The notes below the pieces were generated by a model. The model was not told the DNA's origin, did no database searches, and was given only the letters and a program-made list of their open reading frames with translations. A stretch of 64,000 nucleotides of DNA, from positions 155,299,900 to 155,363,899 of the forward strand of contig OY757013.1 of the NCBI GenBank assembly GCA_963580285.1, given 5' to 3'. The DNA is from Lucinisca nassula (lineage: Eukaryota; Mollusca; Bivalvia; Lucinida; Lucinidae). This document shows, piece after piece, positions 22,314-33,145 of the stretch. Position numbers and translations under genes: made by a program. Each line of letters opens with the position of its first letter. The first letter of the stretch is position 1.

Positions 22314-23816
22314 GTCGTTGTCGTCGTCGTCGTCTGACGTCAACACTTTCAAACATCTTCTTCTCTGAAGCCACTGGACCGATTCAGCCCAAATTTTATC
22401 TGTAGCATCCTTGGGCAGGGGGATTGAAAGTTTGTGTTTTTTATGAAAATCGGCCCATTAGTTTGGTTGCTATGGCAACTTAGAGTTTCCATAGACTTAT
22501 AATGGGGAAAATTGAAAAATGGCATTTACTGCCAAGTCATTGCAGATATTTGGACAAAACTTTTATAGAAATGTTTCTTGAGTAAAATTCTTTCAGCCAT
22601 ATGCTTTTATGCCAACCTGAAGGTCCCCCAGGTTGTGCCGGGGCCATGCCCCACCCCCTCCACTTCATAAAAGGCCATATATCTCAGAAACCATTCAGAT
22701 CCCGACCCCTAAACCATATATATTCTTGTTCCTATTGATAAGACGCATTTAGTAACACCAACCTTGGGGTCCTCAGGGATGCGCCGAGGTCATGCCCCAC
22801 CCCCTCCACTTAATAAAAGGCCCAATATCTCGGAAACCATTCAGATCCCCACCCCTAAACCATATATATTCTTGTTCCTTATGATAAGACCCATTCGATG
22901 ACATCAACCTGGGAGTCCCCTGGATGCGCCGGGGCCATGCCCCACCCCCTCCATTTCATAAAAGGCCCAATATCTCGTAAACCTTACAGATCCCCGCCCC
23001 TAAACCATATATATGCGTGCTTCTTATGATAAGACACATTCATTGACACCAACCTGGGGGTCCTCAGAGATGCGCTGGGGCCTTGCCCCACCCCTCTACT
23101 TCACAAAAGGCCATATATCTCAGAAACTGTTCAGATCCCCACCCCTAAACCATATATATTCTTGTTCCTATTGATAAGACGCATTCAGTAACACCAACCT
23201 GGGGGTCGTCAGGAATGCGCACAGGTCAGGCCCCACCCCCTCAACTTTATAAAAGGCCCAATATCTCGGAAACCATTCAGATTCCCACCCCTAAACCATA
23301 TATATTCTTGTTCCTTTTGATAAGACCCATTCAGTGACATCAACCTGGGAGTCCCCTGGATGCACCGGGGCCATGCCCCACCCCCTTCATTTGATAAAAG
23401 GCCCAATATCTCGGAAACCTTACAGATCCCCGCCCATAAACCATATATATGCTTGCTTCTTATGATAAGACACATTCATTGACACCAACCTGGGGGTCCT
23501 CAAAGACGCGCTGGGGCCTTGCCCCACCCCTCCACTTCAAAAAAGGCCATATATTTCAGAAACTGTTCAGATCCCCACCCCTAAACCATATATATTCTTG
23601 TTCATTATGATAAGACGCATTCAGTAACACCAACCTGGGGGTTCCCAGGGATATGCTGGGGCCATGCCCCACCCCCTCCATTTCATAATATCACAATATC
23701 TCGGAAACCCTACAGATGGCCACCCCTTAACCATATATAGTCTTGTTCCTTATGATAAGACACATTCATTGACACCAAAGGCTCCGGGGGAGCTTATAGG
23801 ATAGGCAGTTGTCCGG

Positions 23817-23847
<31 letters not shown>

Positions 23848-26186
23848 GTCGTTGTCGTCGTCGTCGTCTGACGTCAACACTTTCAAACATCTTCTTCTCT
23901 GAAGCCACTGGACCGATTCAGCCCAAATTTTATCTGTAGCATCCTTGGGCAGGGGGATTGAAAGTTTGTGTTTTTTATGAAAATCGGCCCATTAGTTTGG
24001 TTGCTATGGCAACTTAGAGTTTCCATAGACTTATAATGGGGAAAATTGAAAAATGGCATTTACTGCCAAGTCATTGCAGATATTTGGACAAAACTTTTAT
24101 AGAAATGTTTCTTGAGTAAAATTCTTTCAGCCATATGCTTTTATGCCAACCTGAAGGTCCCCCAGGTTGTGCCGGGGCCATGCCCCACCCCCTCCACTTC
24201 ATAAAAGGCCATATATCTCAGAAACCATTCAGATCCCGACCCCTAAACCATATATATTCTTGTTCCTATTGATAAGACGCATTTAGTAACACCAACCTTG
24301 GGGTCCTCAGGGATGCGCCGAGGTCATGCCCCACCCCCTCCACTTAATAAAAGGCCCAATATCTCGGAAACCATTCAGATCCCCACCCCTAAACCATATA
24401 TATTCTTGTTCCTTATGATAAGACCCATTCGATGACATCAACCTGGGAGTCCCCTGGATGCGCCGGGGCCATGCCCCACCCCCTCCATTTCATAAAAGGC
24501 CCAATATCTCGTAAACCTTACAGATCCCCGCCCCTAAACCATATATATGCGTGCTTCTTATGATAAGACACATTCATTGACACCAACCTGGGGGTCCTCA
24601 GAGATGCGCTGGGGCCTTGCCCCACCCCTCTACTTCACAAAAGGCCATATATCTCAGAAACTGTTCAGATCCCCACCCCTAAACCATATATATTCTTGTT
24701 CCTATTGATAAGACGCATTCAGTAACACCAACCTGGGGGTCGTCAGGAATGCGCACAGGTCAGGCCCCACCCCCTCAACTTTATAAAAGGCCCAATATCT
24801 CGGAAACCATTCAGATTCCCACCCCTAAACCATATATATTCTTGTTCCTTTTGATAAGACCCATTCAGTGACATCAACCTGGGAGTCCCCTGGATGCACC
24901 GGGGCCATGCCCCACCCCCTTCATTTGATAAAAGGCCCAATATCTCGGAAACCTTACAGATCCCCGCCCATAAACCATATATATGCTTGCTTCTTATGAT
25001 AAGACACATTCATTGACACCAACCTGGGGGTCCTCAAAGACGCGCTGGGGCCTTGCCCCACCCCTCCACTTCAAAAAAGGCCATATATTTCAGAAACTGT
25101 TCAGATCCCCACCCCTAAACCATATATATTCTTGTTCATTATGATAAGACGCATTCAGTAACACCAACCTGGGGGTTCCCAGGGATATGCTGGGGCCATG
25201 CCCCACCCCCTCCATTTCATAATATCACAATATCTCGGAAACCCTACAGATGGCCACCCCTTAACCATATATAGTCTTGTTCCTTATGATAAGACACATT
25301 CATTGACACCAACCTGGGAGTCTCCCTGGGCCTTGCCCCACCCCTCCACTTCACATAAGGCCTTATATCTCAGAGAATGTTCTTAGCCCCACCCTAAACC
25401 ATATATATTCATCTTTCTTATGATAAGACGCATTCAGTGACACCAGCTTGGGAGTCCCCGGGGCACGCCCAGGCCATGCCACACCGCTTTACTTCATTAA
25501 AAGCCATATATATCAGAAATAGTTCAGATCCCCACCCCTAAACCATATACTTGTTCCTTATGATAAGACTCGTTCAATCACACCAACCTGGAGGTCTCTT
25601 TGTGCTGAGGCAATGTGCCCCGCCCTTCCATTTCATAAAAGGCTTTATATTTCAGAAACCATTCAAATCCCCACCCCATAATTATATATGTTCTTGTTCC
25701 TTATTATTAGCACACCTACTGTAGCGGGGTCCGCAGGGGCCATTCCTATTTCATAAAAGGGCCTCAAATCTCTGAAACCGGTCAGATTCCCAGCACTGAA
25801 CCATATATATACTTGGTCCTTATGATAAGACACATTTAGGGACAACAGTTTGGGCTTTCCTGGGATCAACAGGGCATGCCCCAACCCCTCAACTGTTAAA
25901 GAGGCCTTACAGATCCCCACTGCTAAACCATATATATTTTTGTTTCTTATGATAAGACGCATTTAGTGATACCAACCAGGGCTCCATTGGGTCCATGCCC
26001 CACCCCCTCTACTTCATAAAAGGCCTAACTTTTCAGATGCTGAGTCCACATGGGTGCTCATTTGGACATGGGGGTTCATTTGGTGGATTAAAATGATATC
26101 ATGTTAAAATACATGGCTGCCATTGGGCAGGATGGGCAGTGCCCACCTGAGCTCTGGTGAGCATAGTGGCCCATGGGCCTCTTGTT
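22229..26186 (-). mobile_element. Tandem-repeat-cored element 2, internally duplicated
   Basis: Same family as 5149-7628 in the opposite orientation: it opens TTAGCTCACCAGAGCCGAAG and closes CCCATGGGCCTCTTGTTT. It splits the P reverse transcriptase between the codons preceding and following this point. Its core consists of ~146-bp tandem units (CCATATATATTCTTGTTCC, GATAAGACGCATTCAGT, CACCCCCTCCACTTCATAAA). Confidence 0.88.
22244..25311. repeat. Exact 1534-bp tandem duplication
   Basis: The stretch starting AAGGCTCCGGGGGAGCTTAT at 22244 restarts at 23778, and I found no difference between the two copies in the lines I compared. Each copy includes the (GTC)n microsatellite (22283-22335 and 23817-23869), the left arm and about eight 146-bp units. 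The junction replaces the element's normal terminal GCTCACCAGAGCCG with unit sequence (GACACCAAAGG). Confidence 0.93.
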
Positions 26187-26279
26187 TATTTATTTATTTA
26201 CATCTATCTGTTGTTGATGGGTTTGTTTCTTCAAATTTTTATAGACGTCATTCCGATTTAATTTCAACATTGAATGTTG

Positions 26280-26705
26280 TTTGATTTTTGTGTTCTCGGA
26301 GATGTTGAACTGATGAGTTAGGAGGCCTTCATGCGGACTGAATAAGTTATTTGTCTACATCGAGATGGAAGTGAGGGCGAGGATTGTGGCCGCGTAAAAT
26401 CGATTTAACCCCGCCCACCACCCCCACCCCATTGGAATTCGTTACACTGCCCGTTCTAAGGCGGTTCCTCTGACGCTGTTTATTTTTGCTATGGCTTGTC
26501 TTAGAGTGTGTGTACCGCTTGTATTTTTCTATTTTGGATAACAAATTGGCCATTTTGTAGGAAAGTAACTGTCCTTTTGGCTTTCCGCTATTGATGTTTC
26601 CATTAGTGTCTAATTGTTTCATGTGTGTGTTACTTTCCCTTTGGTGTTGGGAGCTAAGGTTTAATTGTATCGATTCCAGGTCGTTGCCTTCACTTCTATT
26701 TTGAT
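26280..26705 (+). mobile_element. P 3' tail inserted in the P reverse transcriptase
   Basis: TTTGATTTTTGTGTTCTCGG, GGCCGCGTAAAATCGATTTA, GGCTTTCCGCTATTGATG and TCGATTCCAGGTCGTTGCC form a 5'-truncated copy of the P 3' end. RT-coding sequence lies on either side, so this copy is a later insertion or rearrangement. Confidence 0.75.
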
Positions 26706-26869
26706 TCCTGCAACCTTTATGATAAACGCGTTGATTTTGATTTTGAGGTTGTAAATTTTCCCTTCTAGGATGGTGTTCCTCGTGCGACATCCTTTGGCGC
26801 TTATACTTCGCAATTTATTCGATTTGCAAAGGTGTCTAGTCATGTAACTGAGTTCAACACTCTATCATG

Positions 26870-27145
26870 CTAACAATTCCGTGTAATGGACACTCCCTCT
26901 AAACCCCAATTTATAGAGAGAAAACTGGGGTTTGCAGAGGTTTATAATATTTTTTCTTTAATATTTTTCAAAGACATAGAATGTGGGTACTCGTTAAAAC
27001 CACCTCAATGAGGCGGTTCTTACGAGCACCTAAGACCTATGTTTGGAGAACAAATAAGAAAAATATTACATATTTCCATCAGAATAGTCACCCTTTTGGA
27101 AATAAGAAAGAATGCACTATGTCACGCGGATGTGTTATCGTAATG
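26870..27145 (+). mobile_element. MITE B copy
   Basis: Left arm CCGTGTAATGGACACTCCC and right end CACGCGGATGTGTTATCGTA flank a hairpin at about 26975-27045. The left end is shortened: CATCACGTGAACAAG is not readable. Confidence 0.85.
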
Positions 27146-27302
27146 CGTAGTAAATTGTTAACTGCTAAATTTCTACGCAATACCTTTTCAAAATTCCGAT
27201 TTAATTTCAAAATTCAATGTTGGACTTAAATCTTTTCTGCAACAAAGTATATCGGAACACGAATGGTGACTTAGTATATAAATTCCGGAATATATATCTA
27301 GA

Positions 27303-27588
27303 CCGGCCTCGGTAGCTCAGTCGGGTGCGCTATTGACTGGTGATCAAGAGGACGCCGGGGTCGGCAACTTTTTGTCGAGGAGATTGATCAAGAAAACTTT
27401 TCAACGGTCATTCACTCTCTTTTCCGCTGATTCAAGAAGGACAGTTGCCAATTTCTGGCGAATGAATGTGCACTGTGCTGGTCAACCGCTTCCGTATAAG
27501 CCTGCTCAGGAAAGGTGTGGATAGGTAAACTGACTGGCTCAAAATGACTCACATAGTGTTGAGTGGGTCGTTAAACTCCAAAACAAAC
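27303..27588 (+). mobile_element. tRNA-derived SINE family D, full length
   Basis: The head CGGCCTCGGTAGCTCAGTCG carries a clear A box. The B box is weak here (GGGGTCGGCAAC) but good in the copy at 46590 (GGTTCGATACC). The body has GATTGATCAAGAAAACTTTT, GATTCAAGAAGGACAGTTG, CCGCTTCCGTATAAG, CCTGCTCAGG, AAAATGACTCA and GGGTCGTTAAACTCC, and the tail is a short AAACAAAC. Confidence 0.88.
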
Positions 27589-27589
27589 T

Positions 27590-29178
27590 AGAGCTGTCAG
27601 AGGATCTGACTATAGCCCCGCTTCAGCGCTGTCAGAGAAGAAAGTTATTTAAGCTGCAGAGAAAACAGTTATGAACAAGAAATAACTGTTGAAAATTTTA
27701 CATTATCTGGAAAAACTCTAAGAGTTGTGAGCCCTTGTCCCTCATTTCAATGAGCATGATACATTACCAGAATGTCCATGTTTATACTAAATTTCATCTT
27801 CCATTTTTCAATGTTCAAAGGGTAATAACTCCTAAAGTAGGCAAATCAGAGTCAGGGTTCCTGCACTCTGCACATTGTCTCATGGTGCTTTACACTTGTG
27901 TGAAGTGTCATGAAAATATCTCAAATGGTTTGTGAGTTATGGAGCCGACACAGTCAAAATTGCCTTTTTAAATGTTCAAAGGGCAATAACTCCTAAAGTA
28001 GGCAAACCAGAGTTATGGTTCCTGCACTCTGCACATCATCTCAAGGTGCTTTTCATTTATTTGAAGTTTCATGAAAATATCAGAAACGGTTATGGAGCGG
28101 ACATAGTTAAAATTGCCATTTTTTAATATTCAAAAGCCTATAACTGAAAAAGTAGACAATCCAGAGTTTGGGTTCCTGCGCTCTGCACACGTAATATGGT
28201 GCTTTACATTTGTGTGAAGTTTCATAAAATTATCTCAAACGGTTTTTGAGTTATCGAGCAAAGACGGCTAAAATTGATATTTTTCAATATTCAAAGGGAA
28301 ATAACTCAAAAATTAGGCAATCCAGAGTTATGGTTCCTGCACTCTGCACACCATCTCATGGTGTTTAATGTTTGTGTGAAGTTTCATGAAAATATGTGAA
28401 TGGGTTTTAAAGTTATGGAGCGGACACGAAAATTGTTAACAGACACAGACACACAGACAGACACACAGAAAATACGAAAACCAGAGTTATGGTTCTTGCG
28501 CTCTGCACATTGTCTCATAGTGCTTAACATTTGTGTGAAGTTTCATGAAATTATCTCAAACGGTTTTCGAGTTATGAAGCGGACACTGTTAAAATTGCCA
28601 TTTTTCAATGTTCAAAGGGCAATAACTCCAAAAATAAGCAATGCAGAGTTATGGTTCCTGCGCTCTGCACATCGTCTCATAGTGCTTAACATTTGTGTGA
28701 AGTTTCCTAAAAATATCTCAAACGGTTTTCGAGTTATGAAGCGGACACAATTAAAATTGCCATTTTTCAATGTTCAAAGGGCAATAACTCCAAAAGTAGG
28801 CAATCCACAGTTATAATTCCTTCGCTCTGCACATTGTCTTATGGTGTTTAACATTTGTGTGAAGTTTCATGAAAATATGTTAAGCAGATACAAAGTTATG
28901 GAGCCAACACAAATTAACGGAATCACGGAATTACGGAATTACGGAATTACGGAAAATGTTCAAAGGGCAATAACTCCAAAAGTAGGCAATCCACAGTTAT
29001 AATTCCTTCGCTCTGCACATTGTCTTATGGTGTTTAACATTTGTGTGAAGTTTCATGAAAATATGTTAAGCAGATACAAAGTTATGGCGCCAACACAAAT
29101 TAACGGAATCACGGAATGACAGAAGGACATGGCAAATCCAATATAGCCCCACTTTTTCAAAGCGGGGCTATAACAAAC
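27590..29178 (+). mobile_element. 160-bp-period tandem-repeat element
   Basis: The segment begins near CTATAGCCCCGCTT (27611) and ends with a hairpin, TAGCCCCACTTTTTCAAAGC followed by GGGGCTA (29142-29168). About eight units of roughly 160 bp repeat between them, each with GGTTCCTGCGCTCTGCACAT, TTGTGTGAAGTTTCATGAAA and TTCAAAGGGCAATAACTCC. A GGAATTACGGAATTACGG microsatellite sits near 28920. Long parts stay open by chance, but no protein is supported. Confidence 0.8.
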
Positions 29179-29204
29179 AAATCAGAAAAATATATACATG
29201 CAAT

Positions 29205-29950
29205 GACTTTAGCACCCATTTTCGTAAAGTCATTATTCGATATAAAAAGATTGGATGTTATACGACATACTGTATGCATGGTAGTTAACCCAAAAATGTT
29301 TGATAACTGTGCTTCTTTAATTGCACGCCGGTAAGTCAGGTCTCAGATTGTATGACGGTTCCAGCATAAAGGTGGTGCCTGATGCGCTATCTCTGGTCGG
29401 GCCCATCGGAGTCTAACTGTCGGTTTTCTTTTGCTCCACTATTTCAGTGGTTTCTTGCTGTCTAGTCCTCAGCGTTGTTTCATCTCTGTGGTTGGTTGTT
29501 TTTTGTGTTCTCGACAATTTGCACTGATGAGTTAGGAGGCCTTCATGCAGACTGAACAAATTGTTTGTCTAAATCGCGACGGAAGTAAGGGCGAGGACTG
29601 CGGCCGCGTAAAATCGATTTAAGCACCCCACCGCCAGTGGAATTAGTTTCACTGACCGTTACAGGGCTGTTCTTCTGTCGCAGTTTATTTCTTATGGTTT
29701 ATCTTTGAGTGTGTGTATCGCTTGTTGTTTCTTGTTTTTTTTTTTTCTTTTTTGTGTTTGTCTTTTTTTGTTTGGTTTTGTTTTGGATAGCCAATTGGCC
29801 ATGTTGTGGGAAAGAACTGTCCTTTTGGCTTTCCGCTATTGATGTTTCAATTAGGGTCTTGTTGTTTCATGTTTGCGTTTCTTTCCCTTTGGCGTCTCTG
29901 ATGGGATCTGTGGGTTAATTGTGTCGATTCCTGGTCATTACCTTCACTTC
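29205..29950 (+). mobile_element. Retroelement P 3' end (coding tail plus 3' UTR)
   Basis: 29240-29333 encodes DVIRHTVCMVVNPK and the final residues of the P ORF. It is followed by the recurrent 3' UTR: GGTGGTGCCTGATGCGCTAT, TCTGGTCGGGCCC, GTAAAATCGATTTAAGC, GGCTTTCCGCTATTGATG and GATTCCTGGTCATTACC at its end. This copy ties the many free-standing 3' tails to a retroelement. Confidence 0.75.
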
Positions 29951-29957
29951 CATTTTT

Positions 29958-30915
29958 TCTACAGAAATCAGCGCGTTGTTGTAACTATTGAATCTTCGGA
30001 GTGGGCTCCAGTTTTGTCTGGAGTCCCTCAAGGGACTATTCTTGGCCCAATGTTATTCTTTCTGAACATCAATGATATTTCCATTGGCATTGGCTCAGAA
30101 ATAAGACTGTTCGAAGACGACTGTGTTTGCTACCGTAAAATTAGAGATACAGAGGTCTCACTGAAGCGTCAGAATGTTATAGATAGATCAAGATGTTGGT
30201 CCCGACAATGGGGCATAAAATTTCAGCCCGTTAAATGCAATATTATGCAGATAACTAGGAAGAGAACAAATTAAATAAAGTCTTCTTACACTTTAGAGGC
30301 AATGGTCCTCGAGAATATGGATTTCATTAAATACACAATTAAAGATGGAATACACATATTAACAATATGTGTTCTAAGGCAAATAAACCGCTTGGTTTCC
30401 TGAGGTGAAACCTTCATCAGTGTCCTCAGGATGTGAAAGAGACAGCATACAAAGGACTTGTTTACCCAGTCTTGAAATATGGTAATTGTATCTTGGACCC
30501 TAGTGGAGTGGCCCTGAATAATGAAATTGAAAACGTTCAGAATTGAGCTGCTAGATTTGTAACAAGCAATTACTGCTTTGATACTGGGAACATTACTGGA
30601 CTGCTAGCAAAAATAAGATGGGAGCCTCTCAATGAATAAAAAAGACCGTAGGCTCATACTTTTATACAACGGGCTAAAGGGTGCTGGCAGCATTCCAACA
30701 GATAACCTTGTTCCCCGATCTAGGCACTGTAGAATTAATCAAATATTGACGTTTCAGACCCTTACTGCAAGAACTGACATTAAATTTTACAAAGAATCTT
30801 TCTTTCCCCGAACCATAGAGATTGGAATTCCCTTCCCGATTCCATTACTTTCACAGATGTAGGTACTGAGGATTGTGTAGCTAAGTTTACCTCTTTTGTT
30901 AGAGCTAGGGACTAA
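29958..30915 (+). pseudogene. LINE reverse transcriptase fragment (non-LTR retrotransposon)
   Basis: A 5'-truncated ORF2 of a Jockey/CR1-type LINE. Visible blocks are VLSGVPQGTILGPMLFF, RLFEDDCVCYR (the FADD catalytic box with A changed to E and DD kept), a WGIKFQPVKCNIM block, then the C-terminal domain with RRLILLYNGLKG and a terminal region ending FVRARD. At least two in-frame stops (near 30545 and 30637) and frameshifts (near 30275 and 30810) make it non-functional. It abuts the end of a P 3' tail. Confidence 0.88.
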
Positions 30916-31574
30916 CTTACCATATCGCAGGTCCGTGTTTGACGTGTCACCATTAACAATTGTGCTTCCGGAACGTGACCAGTCGCGACGTTGTGTGACG
31001 TCTGATATTGGAGAAACACTGCTACATGGAACCACAACGGTCAGACGCCACAGTGACAATTATAGCGCGGCGGCTGTCAATAACCTAATCCTGTATTTAA
31101 TCCTAATCCGCAGTGATATTTCAGAGTACATTAGCAACATCACTCAGATTCATATAACTATTCCGGTTAAAATCAAAGCACCGGCAGTACTGGTTGGTCG
31201 ACTGTCTTCAGATGTAGAAAGGGAAAAATGACTTGATCAGTGGACTTAGACCGTTTTCTTAAATTTCAAGCTCCTGTGTTTTAAGCAAATAGTGTAGAAC
31301 CTGAACAGACACCGCATTCGGCGGCCGCCGAATTCGTCAGTGTCTGTCCTGTGTCCACACTGTTTGCATAGTCAATACATGTTTTCCGTTCCAGCTTCTT
31401 AAGATGATCCTCTAACGCAACACTCTCAGCGGTAAGGAAAGCGCGGTTATTTGCGATTAAAGGCATTTATTCTTGATTATTGAGGAATATAATTTCCTTA
31501 TTACTTACTATTATGTAGCCCTCAGTGCTGAATGAAGAGAAGTCCTTTGTCTTCAACAGGTAAGGGGCCTCCTT
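30916..31574. other. No recognisable gene
   Basis: No gene is supported. GGCGGCCGCCGAATTCG near 31320 is a local GC-rich palindrome. 30916-31230 may be the 3' UTR of the preceding LINE. Confidence 0.4.
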
Positions 31575-31632
31575 TGGGAAAATCAATAATTTACTAACTG
31601 TCGACTAAAGTGTAAATTATTGATTTTCCCTT
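31575..31632. repeat. 18-bp inverted repeat
   Basis: GGGAAAATCAATAATTTA and its exact complement TAAATTATTGATTTTCCC are separated by about 20 bases. It could be the remnant of a small foldback element; no flanking duplication is evident. Confidence 0.75.
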
Positions 31633-32306
31633 TAAGAGCCTCAGTCAGGGGATTCAACAAGAGCTACTAATCACCCTATAAAGGACCGCCTTTGATCTGC
31701 TATAGACAGTACATCACGGGGGTGGGGGGGGAATAAAACAATTATGAACACACGGTGTGTCCTACTGTTACAAGAATAAATGCCTATAATAACCTCTACC
31801 TGGATTTCCTACATAGCAAATCGTGGAAAGAGCTTCTGTGCCTAGTAACTTTCGGTCGATTAGCATACAATCGACACAAGCATCCACATATCTGATACTC
31901 TTTATAATACCATTGGACCTGCCCAAAACAAATTCTGTGAGGCATTACGAATTATGTATCCAGTGTATTTTTCTCGTTCGCCCTTTTTTATACAGCCGCT
32001 GCCTAGATCAGACCCAGAGGCTAATGACCAGGGCCGTCGCAGATTTTGCCAAACGTTCAGCCATTTTCTAGACGGATTTCTCAATACATGTATAACTCTA
32101 ACCTGACATTCATGAATTTCGAAATGGTCGCCTAATATATGTAAGAAGGACGAAAAACAGTTTAAGGCAGTCGAATTCATTTTCATAGAAACCGCCAAGA
32201 CTCAGGAGACCCTTGGACAGATAAGCCGTGTCAAACAGAAAGGTGTATTGTAGCATCTGCGCTCAGCAAATACATAATCACTCTGCTTACCCACTTTGTC
32301 CCAACC
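31633..32306. other. No recognisable gene; possible old MITE remnant
   Basis: Around 32000-32110 the words TTTGCCAAACGTTCAGCCAT and AACCTGACATTCATGAATTT loosely match the interior of the piggyBac-type MITE at 16158. The rest is anonymous. Confidence 0.35.
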
Positions 32307-32591
32307 CATTACAAAAACACGCCTTTTCAAATATATTCAGTGGTAAGATTTAACCATTAAAGTATGAGAATTTCAGTTAAAAATGCAGATATACGTATTT
32401 CATTTTTCTGGCCAAAAACATAGATTGCGGGTACTCGTTAGAACCGCCTCGGAAAGGCGGTTCTAACGAGTACCCACAATCTATGTTTTAAGCAGAAGTA
32501 AGAAAAATTATGTACATCCCTGTAAACCCCAGCTTTACTACACAAAAGTGGGATTCGGGGGGTCAAAATATATAAGCGCGATCTCGTGATG
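32307..32591 (-). mobile_element. MITE A copy
   Basis: Reversed copy from CATTACAAAAACACGCC to ATCTCGTGATG. The hairpin at about 32410-32490 has a perfectly paired tip, AACCGCCTCGGAAAGGCGGTT apart from its loop. AACC occurs on both flanks, but this may be chance. Confidence 0.88.
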
Positions 32592-32629
32592 TAACCTATT
32601 ATCATTTGTGTCACTGGTCATTCAAATAT

Positions 32630-32631
<2 letters not shown>

Positions 32632-32717
<86 letters not shown>
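32632..32717 (+). repeat. (GA)n microsatellite
   Basis: A pure GA dinucleotide tract of about 43 units. The apparent Glu-Arg ORF across it is not a gene. Confidence 0.97.
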
Positions 32718-32722
<5 letters not shown>

Positions 32723-32850
32723 GAGGTTCTATCAAGGACACAAAATATAGGCCTACAACAAAACAAATAAAATGCTCAAACCTTTTTCTTAAGGCAATTA
32801 TTGACTAGTATCATCTCTAAATTCCACAGGTCGTGTTATATAAGATGATT

Positions 32851-33145
32851 TTGTTTGTTTGTATTTGGGTTTAACGGCCCAGTTAACACTATTTTAGGTC
32901 ATTTTTGAGCCGGTCAGTTTACCTATCGACACTTTTCCTGGGCAGGCGTATACGTAAGCGGTTTACCAGTACAAAGCATATTCGTTTGCCAGAAACTGAC
33001 AATTGTCCTTCTTGAATCAGCGGAAGGGAGAGAATGACCGTAGAAAAGATCTCATGATCAATCTCCACGTAAGAATGTTGCCGACCCACTCACGTCTTTC
33101 TGATCACCAGTCAGACGCGCATCCGACTGAGCTACCGAGGCCGGC
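32851..33145 (-). mobile_element. SINE family D, full length
   Basis: The minus strand begins GCCGGCCTCGGTAGCTCAGT and ends in a CAAACAAA tail (TTGTTTGTTTG on plus). The central blocks GATTCAAGAAGGACAATTG, CCGCTTACGTATACG and GCCCAGG are intact. Confidence 0.9.

Larger units (their letters stand above)
21043..26870 (+). pseudogene. Retroelement P reverse transcriptase, broken by nested insertions
   Basis: Five pieces of one RT gene lie in order on the plus strand: 21043-21183 (encoding CEALTFLLDN, IPMGTNCAPL and ADLFLFFYERD), about 21372-21451 (the block ending SRYLYD, where the catalytic motif is expected to read YLDD), 22120-22228, about 26186-26245 (LHLSVVDGFVSS) and about 26706-26870 (the DFDFE region). 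The gaps are a partly anonymous segment at 21184-21371, an inverted-repeat element (21452-22120), a tandem-repeat element (22229-26186) and a P-type 3' tail (26280-26705). Stops and frameshifts also occur within pieces. The RT type is very common in bivalves as I recall it. I cannot assign it firmly; Penelope-like is one possibility. Confidence 0.8.

Noticed and set aside
22189..22374. Arginine-rich small ORF on the minus strand
   Set aside because: It comes from the (GTC)n microsatellite and recurs at the duplicated copy; no start context or conservation.
23209..25009. Two identical 88-residue ORFs
   Set aside because: They fall in the 146-bp tandem array and are identical only because of the 1534-bp duplication; no domain is recognisable.
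28400..28816. 138-residue ORF in the 160-bp array
   Set aside because: Translation of tandem units in one frame by chance; unit sequence drifts without codon-type constraint.
27640..29170. CRISPR-like spaced repeats
   Set aside because: Units of about 160 bp repeat throughout without short conserved repeats and unique spacers; the context is animal DNA.
31310..31340. Cloning-vector polylinker (GGCGGCCGCCGAATTC)
   Set aside because: NotI and EcoRI sites abut, but no vector sequence surrounds them; most likely chance palindromic sequence.
32608..32808. Glu-Arg repeat ORF
   Set aside because: Product of the (GA)n microsatellite.
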